NCBI GenBank assembly: GCA_040756995.1
Contig: JBFLYK010000012.1
Location: 90,316-154,315, forward strand
DNA: 64,000 bases
Direction of reading: 5' to 3'
Source: BP-133 sp040756995
Lineage (GTDB): Bacteria > Actinomycetota > Acidimicrobiia > IMCC26256 > BP-133
Each line of letters starts with the position of its first letter. Within the stretch, counting starts at the first letter, position 1. Of this stretch, positions 35,865 to 43,781 are shown in pieces. The translations under genes and the position numbers were made by a program. The notes under the pieces are model-generated. The model was given only the letters and a program-made list of their open reading frames with translations, made no database searches and was not told the origin of the DNA.

Positions 35865-36695
35865 GTGCGCGACGCCCGGGTGCGGCGGATCCGCCGCCTC
35901 CTGGCCCAGCGCTCCGCCCGCCGGTCTGAGGGTGCATTCGTGGTGGAAGGTGTCAACGTTCTGGAGGCCGCTCTCGACGGCGAGGCCGACATCGAGGCGC
36001 TCTTCGCCGCGCCCGAAGCCGAAGCCGACTGCCCGGCGCTGCTCGACCGGGCCGCCCGGCGCGGCATCGTCGTCCACCGGCTCGATCCCGGGGTGCTGGA
36101 GCGGGTGGCGGGCACGGTCACGCCCCAGCCGGTCCTGGCCGTCGCCCGGCGCCGTCCCCCGGCCCTGGCCGACGTGGCCGGCGGCGGGGGCGACGAACCA
36201 AAACTCCTGGTGGTCGGCGTCGATGTGCGCGATCCGGGCAATGGGGGCACCCTGATCAGAAGCGCCGAGGCCGCTGGGGCGCACGGGGTAATCTTCTGCC
36301 GCGGCTCAGTCGACGTCACCAATCCGAAGACGGTCCGCGCTTCGGCCGGAGCACTCTTCCACGTGCCGGTCGTCGAAGGCTGTGACCCGCAGGAGGTGCT
36401 CGGCGTGCTCGGAGATCTGGGCCACCACCGCATCGCCGCCGTGGCGCATGGCGGCGAGCGGCCCGATCGCGTCGATCTCAACCGCCCGGTGGCGCTCGTC
36501 TTCGGCAACGAGGCGGCCGGTCTGTCTCCCGACGTCCTGGACCGGGTCGACCATCAGGTGACGATCCCGATGCCAGGCCGCTCCGAGTCCCTCAACCTGG
36601 GGATGGCGGCGTCGATGCTCCTCTACGAGGCCCGCCGGCAGCGGGCCCCCCGGGAGGCCGGCGTGTCCCCCGAAAAGGCGGTGTTGGCCCCGTGA
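35865..36695 (+). CDS. TrmH family RNA 2'-O-methyltransferase
   Basis: 276 aa from GTG 35865. The N-terminal substrate-binding domain (VRRIRRLLAQRSARRSEGAFVVEGVNVLEAAL) is followed by the SPOUT knot with the three motifs: VVGVDVRDPGNGGTLIRSAEAAGAHGVIF, VALVFGNEAAGLSPDVL and VTIPMPGRSESLNLGMAASMLLYEA. It methylates a tRNA or rRNA ribose; the exact site cannot be told. A gene of this type between rplT and pheS is common in actinobacteria. It overlaps the histidine kinase start. Confidence 0.92.
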   Translation: MRDARVRRIRRLLAQRSARRSEGAFVVEGVNVLEAALDGEADIEALFAAPEAEADCPALLDRAARRGIVVHRLDPGVLERVAGTVTPQPVLAVARRRPPALADVAGGGGDEPKLLVVGVDVRDPGNGGTLIRSAEAAGAHGVIFCRGSVDVTNPKTVRASAGALFHVPVVEGCDPQEVLGVLGDLGHHRIAAVAHGGERPDRVDLNRPVALVFGNEAAGLSPDVLDRVDHQVTIPMPGRSESLNLGMAASMLLYEARRQRAPREAGVSPEKAVLAP

Positions 36696-37798
36696 CCACC
36701 GGTCAGGGCCCCTCGCCGTCAGAGATCATCGATCTCCTGCCCGACGCCGTCGTGGTCCTCGACGCCGACCGCACCATCACCGCCGTCAACGACGCCGCCG
36801 CCGAACTGCTCTCCCGGCCGGCCAAGGACCTGATCGGCGCCTCGGCCGACGAGATGCTCGAACCCCGCACCCGCGACGGCAAGCTCGTCTGGGCCGAAGG
36901 CTGGCCCCGGGCGGCGCTGCTCACCCGGGTCCGGCGCATCCCGGAGCAGGAGATCGACGTCCTGGGCGGCGACGGCAAATCCGTCCGGGTGGCGGTCACC
37001 GGCCGCTACCGCCGCAACGGCCACGGGCGCCTCGAGGGCGTCGTCCTCGCCCTGCGGCCGATCGAGCGGCGCAACACCTTGGCCGCCAGCGGTGTGGAGG
37101 TCGTCTCCACCGTCTCCCACGAGCTGCGCTCCCCGCTGACCTCGGTCAAGGGCTACACCTCGCTGCTCCTCAACCGGTGGGACCGGCTCGACGACGACCA
37201 GAAGCGCTCCATGCTGGAACAGGTCCAGCACGACGCCGACCGGGTCACCCGCCTCATCACCGAGCTCCTCGACATCTCCCGCCTGGAGACGGGCCGGCTG
37301 CGCCTCCGCTGCCAGATGGTCGACATCGCCGCCCTGGCCGAGGTCGTGGTCGAGAAGGTCCGCATCGGCCATCCGGAGCTGTCGGTGACGGTCAGCTTCC
37401 CCGGCGAGCTGCCCCGGGTCTACGCCGACCCCGACAAGGTGGAGCAGGTCCTCACCAACCTGCTGGAGAACGCCGCCAAGTACGCCGACAGCCCCGACGT
37501 CCGGGTCGAAGGCATGTTCGACGAAGGGCGCCGGGAGCTCACCGTGGCCGTCCACGACGTCGGCAAGGGGATTCCCCCGGCCGAGCTGCCCCGGCTGTTC
37601 AACAAGTTCTTCCGCGGCTCGGAGGGCGGCCGGCCGAGCGGGTCGGGGCTCGGCCTCTACATCGCCCGGGGTCTGGTGGAGGCGCACGGCGGGCGGATCG
37701 CCGCCGAGAGCCGGCTGGGAGAGGGGTCGACGTTCTCGTTCACCCTTCCGGCCGACGCCTTCGAAAAGACCTTCGGCGACGGAGACGGCAGCTCGTGA
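36692..37798 (+). CDS. Soluble PAS-domain sensor histidine kinase, no partner regulator nearby
   Basis: 368 aa from GTG 36692, overlapping the upstream gene by 4 bases and pheS by 4 bases. There is no membrane segment or signal. A PAS domain (about residues 9-120: IIDLLPDAVVVLDADRTITAVNDAAAELL) leads to HisKA with the phospho-acceptor VSTVSHELRSPLTSVKGY, then the ATPase boxes: NLLENAAKYA (N), VHDVGKGIPPAEL (G1), LFNKFFRG (F) and GSGLGLYIARGLVEAHGG (G2). All catalytic boxes look intact. No response regulator is encoded within the window. The signal is unknown. Confidence 0.9.
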   Translation: MTTGQGPSPSEIIDLLPDAVVVLDADRTITAVNDAAAELLSRPAKDLIGASADEMLEPRTRDGKLVWAEGWPRAALLTRVRRIPEQEIDVLGGDGKSVRVAVTGRYRRNGHGRLEGVVLALRPIERRNTLAASGVEVVSTVSHELRSPLTSVKGYTSLLLNRWDRLDDDQKRSMLEQVQHDADRVTRLITELLDISRLETGRLRLRCQMVDIAALAEVVVEKVRIGHPELSVTVSFPGELPRVYADPDKVEQVLTNLLENAAKYADSPDVRVEGMFDEGRRELTVAVHDVGKGIPPAELPRLFNKFFRGSEGGRPSGSGLGLYIARGLVEAHGGRIAAESRLGEGSTFSFTLPADAFEKTFGDGDGSS

Positions 37799-38832
37799 CG
37801 CTTTCGGAACTCACCGCGCTCCTCGATGCGGAGCTCGCCCGGGCCAGAGACCAGATCGAGAAGCTGGAGACTTCGGTCGATCTCGACGAGGCCGAGCGCA
37901 CCTTCCTCGGCAAGCGGTCGGCGGCCGCCACCGCCAACCAGGGCATCAAGGACCTCGCCCCGGAAGAGCGGCCCAAGGCCGGCCAGGCCGTGTCGGCCTA
38001 CAAAGCGGCCGTCAGCGAGCTCATCGAGGCCCGGCGCGCCGCGCTCGGCGACGGCGAGGGCGCGGCCGTCGAGCGGCTCGACCTCACCCTCCCCGGACGG
38101 GGTCTGGGGCGGGGGCACCTCCACCTGATCACGCAGGTGCAGCAGGAGCTGGAGGAGGTGTTCCTCGGCCTCGGCTACGAGGTGGCCGAGGGGCCCGAGG
38201 TCGAGACCGACTTCTACAACTTCGAAGCCCTCAACATGCCGCCGGCCCACCCGGCCCGCTCCATGTGGGACACGCTCTACGTCAAGCTCGGCCGGCCCGA
38301 AGAGGTCGTGCTGCGCACCCACACCTCGCCGGTGCAGATCCGGGTCATGGAGTCGCGCCAGCCGCCGGTCTACACGGTGATGCCCGGGCGCTGCTACCGG
38401 CGCGACACGCTCGATGCCCGCCACTCTCCGGTCTTCCACCAGATCGAGGGTCTGGTGGTCGACGAGGGCATCACCTTCGGCGACCTGGCCGGCACCATCG
38501 ACGCCTTCACCCGGGCCTACTTCGGTCCGGGCCACACCTCGCGGCTGCGACCCAGCTACTTCCCCTTCACCGAACCCAGCGCCGAATTCGAGGTCACCTG
38601 CTTCGTCTGCGACGGCGCCGGCTGCTCGGTCTGCTCCAAGACCGGCTGGCTGGAGCTCGGTGGCTGCGGGATGGTCGACCCCAACGTGTTCCGGGCCGTC
38701 GGCTACGACTCGGAGACCTACACCGGCTTCGCCTTCGGCTTCGGGCTGGAGCGGATGGCGATGGTCCGCTACGGGGTGGAGCACATCAAGTCGTTCTTCG
38801 AGAACGACATCCGGTTCCTCAAGCAGTTCTAG
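37795..38832 (+). CDS. pheS: Phenylalanyl-tRNA synthetase alpha subunit
   Basis: 345 aa from GTG 37795. The N-terminal coiled coil (about residues 1-95) binds tRNA. The class II catalytic core has EVAEGPEVETDFYNFEALNMPPAHPARSMWDTLYV (motif 1 region), RTHTSPVQIRVM, YRRDTLDARHSPVFHQIEGLVVDEG (motif 2) and GFAFGFGLERMAMVRYGVEHI (motif 3). A CFVCDGAGCSVCSKTGW segment adds four cysteines, a zinc-type loop known from a subset of PheS proteins. It acts with PheT, 8 bases downstream. Confidence 0.97.
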   Translation: MTLSELTALLDAELARARDQIEKLETSVDLDEAERTFLGKRSAAATANQGIKDLAPEERPKAGQAVSAYKAAVSELIEARRAALGDGEGAAVERLDLTLPGRGLGRGHLHLITQVQQELEEVFLGLGYEVAEGPEVETDFYNFEALNMPPAHPARSMWDTLYVKLGRPEEVVLRTHTSPVQIRVMESRQPPVYTVMPGRCYRRDTLDARHSPVFHQIEGLVVDEGITFGDLAGTIDAFTRAYFGPGHTSRLRPSYFPFTEPSAEFEVTCFVCDGAGCSVCSKTGWLELGGCGMVDPNVFRAVGYDSETYTGFAFGFGLERMAMVRYGVEHIKSFFENDIRFLKQF

Positions 38833-38840
38833 GAGTAGCT

Positions 38841-41315
38841 GTGAAGGCCCCTCTCTCCTGGCTCCGCGACTTCGCTCCCATCGAGGGTTCGCCGCTCGAC
38901 CTGGCCGACCGGCTCAACGGCATCGGGCTCATCGTCGAGGGCCTGCACGCGCCGGGGCGCGACATCGCCGGTGTCCGCACGGTGCGGGTGCTGGCTGTCG
39001 AAAAGCATCCCGACGCCGACCGGCTGGCGCTGGTCGATGTCGACCCGGGGGACGGCAACGCGGTGCGGGTCGTCTGCGGCGCCCACAACTACGCCGCCGG
39101 CGACATCGTCCCCTGGGCGCCCCCCGGTGCCGAGCTGCCCGGCGGGTTCAAGCTCGAACGGCGCAAGATCCGCGGTCAGGTGTCGGAGGGCATGCTCTGC
39201 GCGCCCGACGAGCTCGGTCTGTCCGACGACCACAGCGGCATCATGATCCTGCCGCCGGACACCGTGGTCGGCGAGGACCTGCGCACGGTGCTCGGCCTCG
39301 ACGACATCGTCTTCGACCTCGAGGTCACTCCCAACCGGCCCGACGCCATGTCGATCGCCGGCGTCGCCCGCGACCTCGCCGCCGCCCTCGGCGTGCCGTT
39401 CACGCTGCCGGAGCCCGTCGCCTCCGGCGTCATCGATCTCGCGCCGGCGACGCTGGTCGTGGAAGCCCTCGACCGCTGCCCCCGGTACGTGGCCAAGACC
39501 GGGCGGGTGGCGGTCGCCCCGTCCCCCGGCTGGCTGACGCAGCGCCTCACGAAGGCCGGCATGCGGCCGATCTCCAACGTCGTCGACGTCACGAACTACG
39601 TGATGCTGGAGCGGGGCCAGCCCCTCCACGCCTTCGACCTCAACCTCCTGGGCGGGCGGGGCATCGTGGTGCGGATGGCCAACCAGGGCGAGAAGATCAC
39701 GACCCTCGACGACGTCGAACGCACGCTGAGCGCCGCCGATCTCCTGATCTGCGACGCCGAGCGGGCCCCGCAGGCCATCGCCGGCGTCATGGGCGCCGGC
39801 AACTCCGAGGTGTCCGACGCCACCACCGAGGTGCTGCTGGAGTCGGCCTATTTCACCCCCGACGGCATCCTGCGCACGTCGAAGCGCCTCGGTCTGCGGA
39901 CGGAATCGTCGGCCCGCTTCGAGCGGGGCGTCGACCCCAGCGGCACCGCGCTGGCCGCCGAACGGGCCTGGGAGCTGTTCGCCGAGGTCGCCTCCGGCCA
40001 GCCGGCCACCGGCACGCTCGACGAGTACCCGGCGCCGATCGAACCGATCCGGGTGCGGCTGCGGACGGAGCGGGTCAACGCCGTCCTGGGGACGGAGCTC
40101 GACACCGAGCGGATCCAGGGCTACCTCGAGCCCCTCGGCTTCACCCCCCATCCCGACGGCATGCCGGAAGGCCTCACGGTCGACACGTTCGCCTCGGATC
40201 CGGACGACTCCGAGGTGACGGTCGTCGACGACGAGACGTTCCAGCCGGAGGAGGCGGTCGAGTACGAGGTCCCCACCTACCGGCCCGACGTGGAGCGCGA
40301 GATCGACCTCATCGAGGAAGTGGCCCGCCACCACGGCTACAACAACATCACCCGCACCCTGCCCCGGATGAAGGAGCCCTCCGGCGGGCTGACGGCCGTG
40401 CAACTCGGCCGGCGGGCGGTGCGCGACGCCCTTCTCGGTGCCGGCCTGTCGGAGGCCCACACGTTCTCGCTGGTGGCCGCCGCCGATCTGGCGGCCGCCG
40501 GTCTGCCCGCCGAGGGCATCGAACTGGAGAACCCGCTGCGGGCCGAGGAGTCGCTGCTGCGCCCGGCCGTTCTGCCCGGCCTTCTGAAGGCCGTGGCCTT
40601 CAACGCCGGCCACGGCCTGCCCGACGTCGGCCTGTTCGAGATCGGCCACGTCTTCCTGCCGCCGCCGGCCGGCCAGACGCTCCCCGACGAGCGGGAGCAC
40701 CTGGCCGTGGTGCTGGCCGGCACCGTCTTCCGCCTGCCTCACGAGCCGAACCGGCCCGTTGACGGCCACGACGTCGTCGGTCGCCTGGAGACGGTGGCCG
40801 AGGCGCTGGCGCTGGCCGACTGGTCGTTGCGGCCGGGCGACGCCCCGGGGTTCGCCCCGGGTCGGGCGGCGCTCGTTGTCGTCGACGGCGCCGAGGTCGG
40901 TGCCGTCGGTGAGATCGACCAGGCCGTCCGGAACCGGCTCGGCCTGCCGGGCCCGGTGGCGGCGCTGGAGATCAACCTGTCGCGGGTCCTCGACGCCTCC
41001 CGCCGGCAGCGGCAGTCGGTCACGCCGTCCCGCTACCCGGCCTCGACCATCGACCTGGCCTTCGTCGTCGACGAGTCGGTACCGGCCGGTGCGGCCCAGC
41101 GGACCCTGCGGGACGCCGCCGGTGACCTGCTGGAGGAGGTGCACCTCTTCGACGTCTTCCGTTCCGAGGCCTTGGGCTCCAACAAGAAGAGCCTGGCCTT
41201 CGGTCTGCGCTTCCGGGCCCCCGACCGCACGCTCACCGACGAGGAGGTCGGCAAGCTGCGCCAGCGGGGCATCGACGCCATGGCCAAGGAACACGGCGCC
41301 AGCCTGCGGGCCTAG
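38841..41315 (+). CDS. pheT: Phenylalanyl-tRNA synthetase beta subunit
   Basis: 824 aa from GTG 38841 with AGGAG 6 bases upstream. Domain order is complete: N-terminal VKAPLSWLRDF, EMAP/tRNA-binding domain (about 40-150), B3/B4 editing region (SNVVDVTNYVMLERGQPLHAFDL), B5 (about 400-490, YEVPTYRPDVEREIDLIEEVARHHGYNNI), the catalytic-like core and the C-terminal FDX-ACB domain (RYPASTIDLAFVVDESVPAGAAQRTLRDAAGDLLEEVHLFDVF). It forms the heterotetramer with PheS. Confidence 0.97.
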   Translation: MKAPLSWLRDFAPIEGSPLDLADRLNGIGLIVEGLHAPGRDIAGVRTVRVLAVEKHPDADRLALVDVDPGDGNAVRVVCGAHNYAAGDIVPWAPPGAELPGGFKLERRKIRGQVSEGMLCAPDELGLSDDHSGIMILPPDTVVGEDLRTVLGLDDIVFDLEVTPNRPDAMSIAGVARDLAAALGVPFTLPEPVASGVIDLAPATLVVEALDRCPRYVAKTGRVAVAPSPGWLTQRLTKAGMRPISNVVDVTNYVMLERGQPLHAFDLNLLGGRGIVVRMANQGEKITTLDDVERTLSAADLLICDAERAPQAIAGVMGAGNSEVSDATTEVLLESAYFTPDGILRTSKRLGLRTESSARFERGVDPSGTALAAERAWELFAEVASGQPATGTLDEYPAPIEPIRVRLRTERVNAVLGTELDTERIQGYLEPLGFTPHPDGMPEGLTVDTFASDPDDSEVTVVDDETFQPEEAVEYEVPTYRPDVEREIDLIEEVARHHGYNNITRTLPRMKEPSGGLTAVQLGRRAVRDALLGAGLSEAHTFSLVAAADLAAAGLPAEGIELENPLRAEESLLRPAVLPGLLKAVAFNAGHGLPDVGLFEIGHVFLPPPAGQTLPDEREHLAVVLAGTVFRLPHEPNRPVDGHDVVGRLETVAEALALADWSLRPGDAPGFAPGRAALVVVDGAEVGAVGEIDQAVRNRLGLPGPVAALEINLSRVLDASRRQRQSVTPSRYPASTIDLAFVVDESVPAGAAQRTLRDAAGDLLEEVHLFDVFRSEALGSNKKSLAFGLRFRAPDRTLTDEEVGKLRQRGIDAMAKEHGASLRA

Positions 41316-41319
41316 GTCC

Positions 41320-41721
41320 ATGCCGTTCGTCCACCGGCGCCGCCCGACCTACGCCGAAGTCGACCAGCAGGGCGTGGTCTTCCACGGCCACTGGCTGGCC
41401 TACTTCGACGACGCCATGACCCGCTTCTGCGACCATCTCGGCTTCCCGCCCAAGGAGGTCTTCTTCTCCAGCTTCGACGTCATGGTGGTCAAGGCGGAGC
41501 TGGAATGGCAGGGGCCGGCCGGGTTCGACGACGAGATCGAGATCGCCGTCACCCCCGTCCGTCTGGGCTCGAAGTCCTTCGACCTCGAGTACCAGGCGAC
41601 GGTCGACGGGCGCCCTGTGTGCCGGGGCATCGTGACCTACGTCTCGGTCAAGCCGGTCAGCGGCGGATCGGTCCCGATCCCCGACGACGTCCGCGCCGCC
41701 TTCGAGGCCGCGGCGCACTGA
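41320..41721 (+). CDS. 4-hydroxybenzoyl-CoA-type thioesterase
   Basis: 133 aa, hotdog fold. ATG 41320, 4 bases after pheT. The motif RPTYAEVDQQGVVFHGHWLAYFDDAMTRF has the Asp-x-x-Gly-x-x-x-xxxY pattern of 4HBT/YbgC enzymes, with DQQGVVFHGHW carrying the catalytic Asp. The rest matches the beta-sheet (VVKAELEWQGPAGFDDEIEIAVTPVRLGSKSFDLEYQATVDG). It hydrolyses an acyl-CoA; substrate unknown. Confidence 0.88.
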   Translation: MPFVHRRRPTYAEVDQQGVVFHGHWLAYFDDAMTRFCDHLGFPPKEVFFSSFDVMVVKAELEWQGPAGFDDEIEIAVTPVRLGSKSFDLEYQATVDGRPVCRGIVTYVSVKPVSGGSVPIPDDVRAAFEAAAH

Positions 41722-41756
41722 CCCGCCCGCGCCAGCAGCCAAGGTCCTCTGCGCCT

Positions 41757-43748
41757 CTATCCGGCTATGCCGACGATGTTCCGAGGTAGGGAAGGCGGCC
41801 CCGACCTGAGGACCGCGACGGCGCCGAAGCTCGACACCGAACCGTCGATCCGAACGACGCGGTACCCGCCACCATCACGATCGCCGACCATGCCCACGGC
41901 GATCGGCGCCGCGGGATCCGCCGCGGAGCCGAGGAACGCCGCGTCGCCGAAGGCGAAGATTCCGCCGTCTGACGCAACGAGCCGGTATCCCCGCCCCGAC
42001 GGGGTGGCCGCCATCCCGACGATCGGCCGCGCCAGCCGGCTACCCCCGGTCGAGCCGAAGAACCGGGCGTCGCCGAAGGAGAAGATCCCGCCGTCGGCGG
42101 CGACCAGCCAGTAGCCCGCCCCGGTCGGCGTGGAGGCCATTCCCACGATCGGCCGGTTGAGCCGGATGCCGCCGGTCGAGCCGAAGAACCGGGCGTCGCC
42201 GAAGGAGAAGATCCCGCCGTCGGCCGCCACGAGCCAGTAGCCGGCTCCGGTGGGGGTGGCCGCCATGCCGACGATCGGCTGGTTGAGCCGGATGCCGCCG
42301 GTGGAGCCGAAGAACCGGGCGTCGCCGAAGGAGAAGATGCCGCCGTCGGCGGCCACGAGCCAGTACCCCCGCCGGTTCGGTGTCGCGGCCGCCCCGACGA
42401 TGGGCCGGCGCAGCGCCAGTCCACCGGCCGAGCCGAGGAACGGCGCGTCGCCCACGGTGAAGACGCCGCCGTCCGCTCCCGCCAGCCAGTAGCCGCCACT
42501 CGAGATACCCGGGCCGGCTCCCGCCCCTCCGGCGACGCCCGGTGAACCGGCTTCGACACCGTCGTTCTCAGGCCCTCTCCCGGGAGCGGTGGAGTCCCCG
42601 CCCTGTTCGCCCGCCGGCCAGATCCCCTCGGCGGCTGCGATCCGGCGCAGCCGGTCGTTGCCGGTGTCGGCCACGATGACATCGCCCTCGGGCATCACGG
42701 CCACGCCCCGGGGTTCGGCGAGCTTGGCCGCCAGCGCCGGGCCGCCGTCGCCGCCGTAGGCGCAGGCGCCGGTGCCGGCCACCGTCCGGATGACCCCGGT
42801 CCGGAGGTCGACCGCCCGGATGCGGTTGTTCATCGAGTCGGCGATGTAGAGCGTGGAGCGCCAGACGGCGATGCTGCGTGGCTCGTGCAGCCGGGCCTCG
42901 GTGGCGGGCCCGCCGTCGCCACCGAACCCGGCCGGGCGCCCTCCGGCCACCGTGGTGATGGTGCCGGCCGGGTCGATGCGGCGGACGGTCGGCATCGGCG
43001 ACCCTTCGGCGTTGGAGACGTAGAGGTTCCCGGCGTCGTCGAGGGCCAGCCCTCGGGGATCGTCCAGCCGGGCGGCGGTGGCCGGCCCGCCGTCACCGGA
43101 GTACCCGGCGACGCCGGTGCCGGCGATCGTCGTGATGGTCCCGGCCGGGTCGACCCGCCGGACCCGGTAGTTGGCCGTGTCGGCGATGATCAGGCTGCCG
43201 TCCGGCGCCACGAGCAGAAATCGCGGCCGGTTGAGCTTCGCCGCGGTCGCCGGGCCACCGTCGCCGCCGAAGCCCTCCTGGCCGGTCCCGGCCACGGTCG
43301 TGATGATGCCGGTGGCGAGGTCGACCCTGCGGATCCGGTGGTTCGGGCTGTCGGCGATGTAGACATGACCCCGGTTGTCGACCGCCACGCCGTGCGGTGT
43401 GTTCAGCGACGCCTCGGTGGCCGGCCCACCGTCGCCGCCCGACCCGGCGTAGCCGTTGCCGGCGATTGTCGTGACCACCCCGGCCCGGTCGAGCCGGCGG
43501 ATCTGGTGGTGGTACGTGTCGGTGAAGAAGATGTCGCCGTTGGCGGCGACGGCCGCCGTCCGGGGCTGGGCCAGCCGGGCGAAGCTCCCGTCCGGACCCT
43601 TGGCCGTGCGGCCGCCGGCGATCGTCGTGATGGTGCCGGGGGCGTCGGCACGGGCTGGCTCAGGCGCGACGGGGAGGGCAACGCCGACACAAAGAAGCAT
43701 CCCCAGCACGCGCCCGAGGTTCCGGAGAGAGCACGGATTCGGGAACAT
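41757..43748 (-). CDS. Secreted protein with six NHL repeats and six 42-residue propeller-like repeats
   Basis: 663 aa. Sec signal peptide about residues 1-35 (NLGRVLGMLLCVGVALPVAPEPARADA). Six NHL-type units follow, each with the core ITTIAGTG-x-GGDGGPAT and LNxPxGVAVDxxGxVYIADxxNxRIRRV, enough for one propeller. After a Gly/Pro linker come six 42-residue units of the type GYWLVAADGGIFSFGDARFF followed by GSTGG and PIVGMAATP, which may form a second propeller; this repeat is frequent in secreted proteins of Acidimicrobiia. Three central copies are close to identical at DNA level. No catalytic domain. A binding or surface role is likely. Confidence 0.85.
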   Translation of the reverse strand: MFPNPCSLRNLGRVLGMLLCVGVALPVAPEPARADAPGTITTIAGGRTAKGPDGSFARLAQPRTAAVAANGDIFFTDTYHHQIRRLDRAGVVTTIAGNGYAGSGGDGGPATEASLNTPHGVAVDNRGHVYIADSPNHRIRRVDLATGIITTVAGTGQEGFGGDGGPATAAKLNRPRFLLVAPDGSLIIADTANYRVRRVDPAGTITTIAGTGVAGYSGDGGPATAARLDDPRGLALDDAGNLYVSNAEGSPMPTVRRIDPAGTITTVAGGRPAGFGGDGGPATEARLHEPRSIAVWRSTLYIADSMNNRIRAVDLRTGVIRTVAGTGACAYGGDGGPALAAKLAEPRGVAVMPEGDVIVADTGNDRLRRIAAAEGIWPAGEQGGDSTAPGRGPENDGVEAGSPGVAGGAGAGPGISSGGYWLAGADGGVFTVGDAPFLGSAGGLALRRPIVGAAATPNRRGYWLVAADGGIFSFGDARFFGSTGGIRLNQPIVGMAATPTGAGYWLVAADGGIFSFGDARFFGSTGGIRLNRPIVGMASTPTGAGYWLVAADGGIFSFGDARFFGSTGGSRLARPIVGMAATPSGRGYRLVASDGGIFAFGDAAFLGSAADPAAPIAVGMVGDRDGGGYRVVRIDGSVSSFGAVAVLRSGPPSLPRNIVGIAG
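41800..42555 (-). repeat. Tandem array of six 126-bp units encoding the C-terminal repeats
   Basis: Units begin at 41800, 41926, 42052, 42178, 42304 and 42430, an exact 126-bp period. Copies from 42052 to 42429 are nearly identical, so recent duplication or gene conversion is likely; the outer copies have drifted. Confidence 0.85.
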
Positions 43749-43781
43749 CGCACGGCGGGTGTTCCCGCGCGCGCTGAGTGT

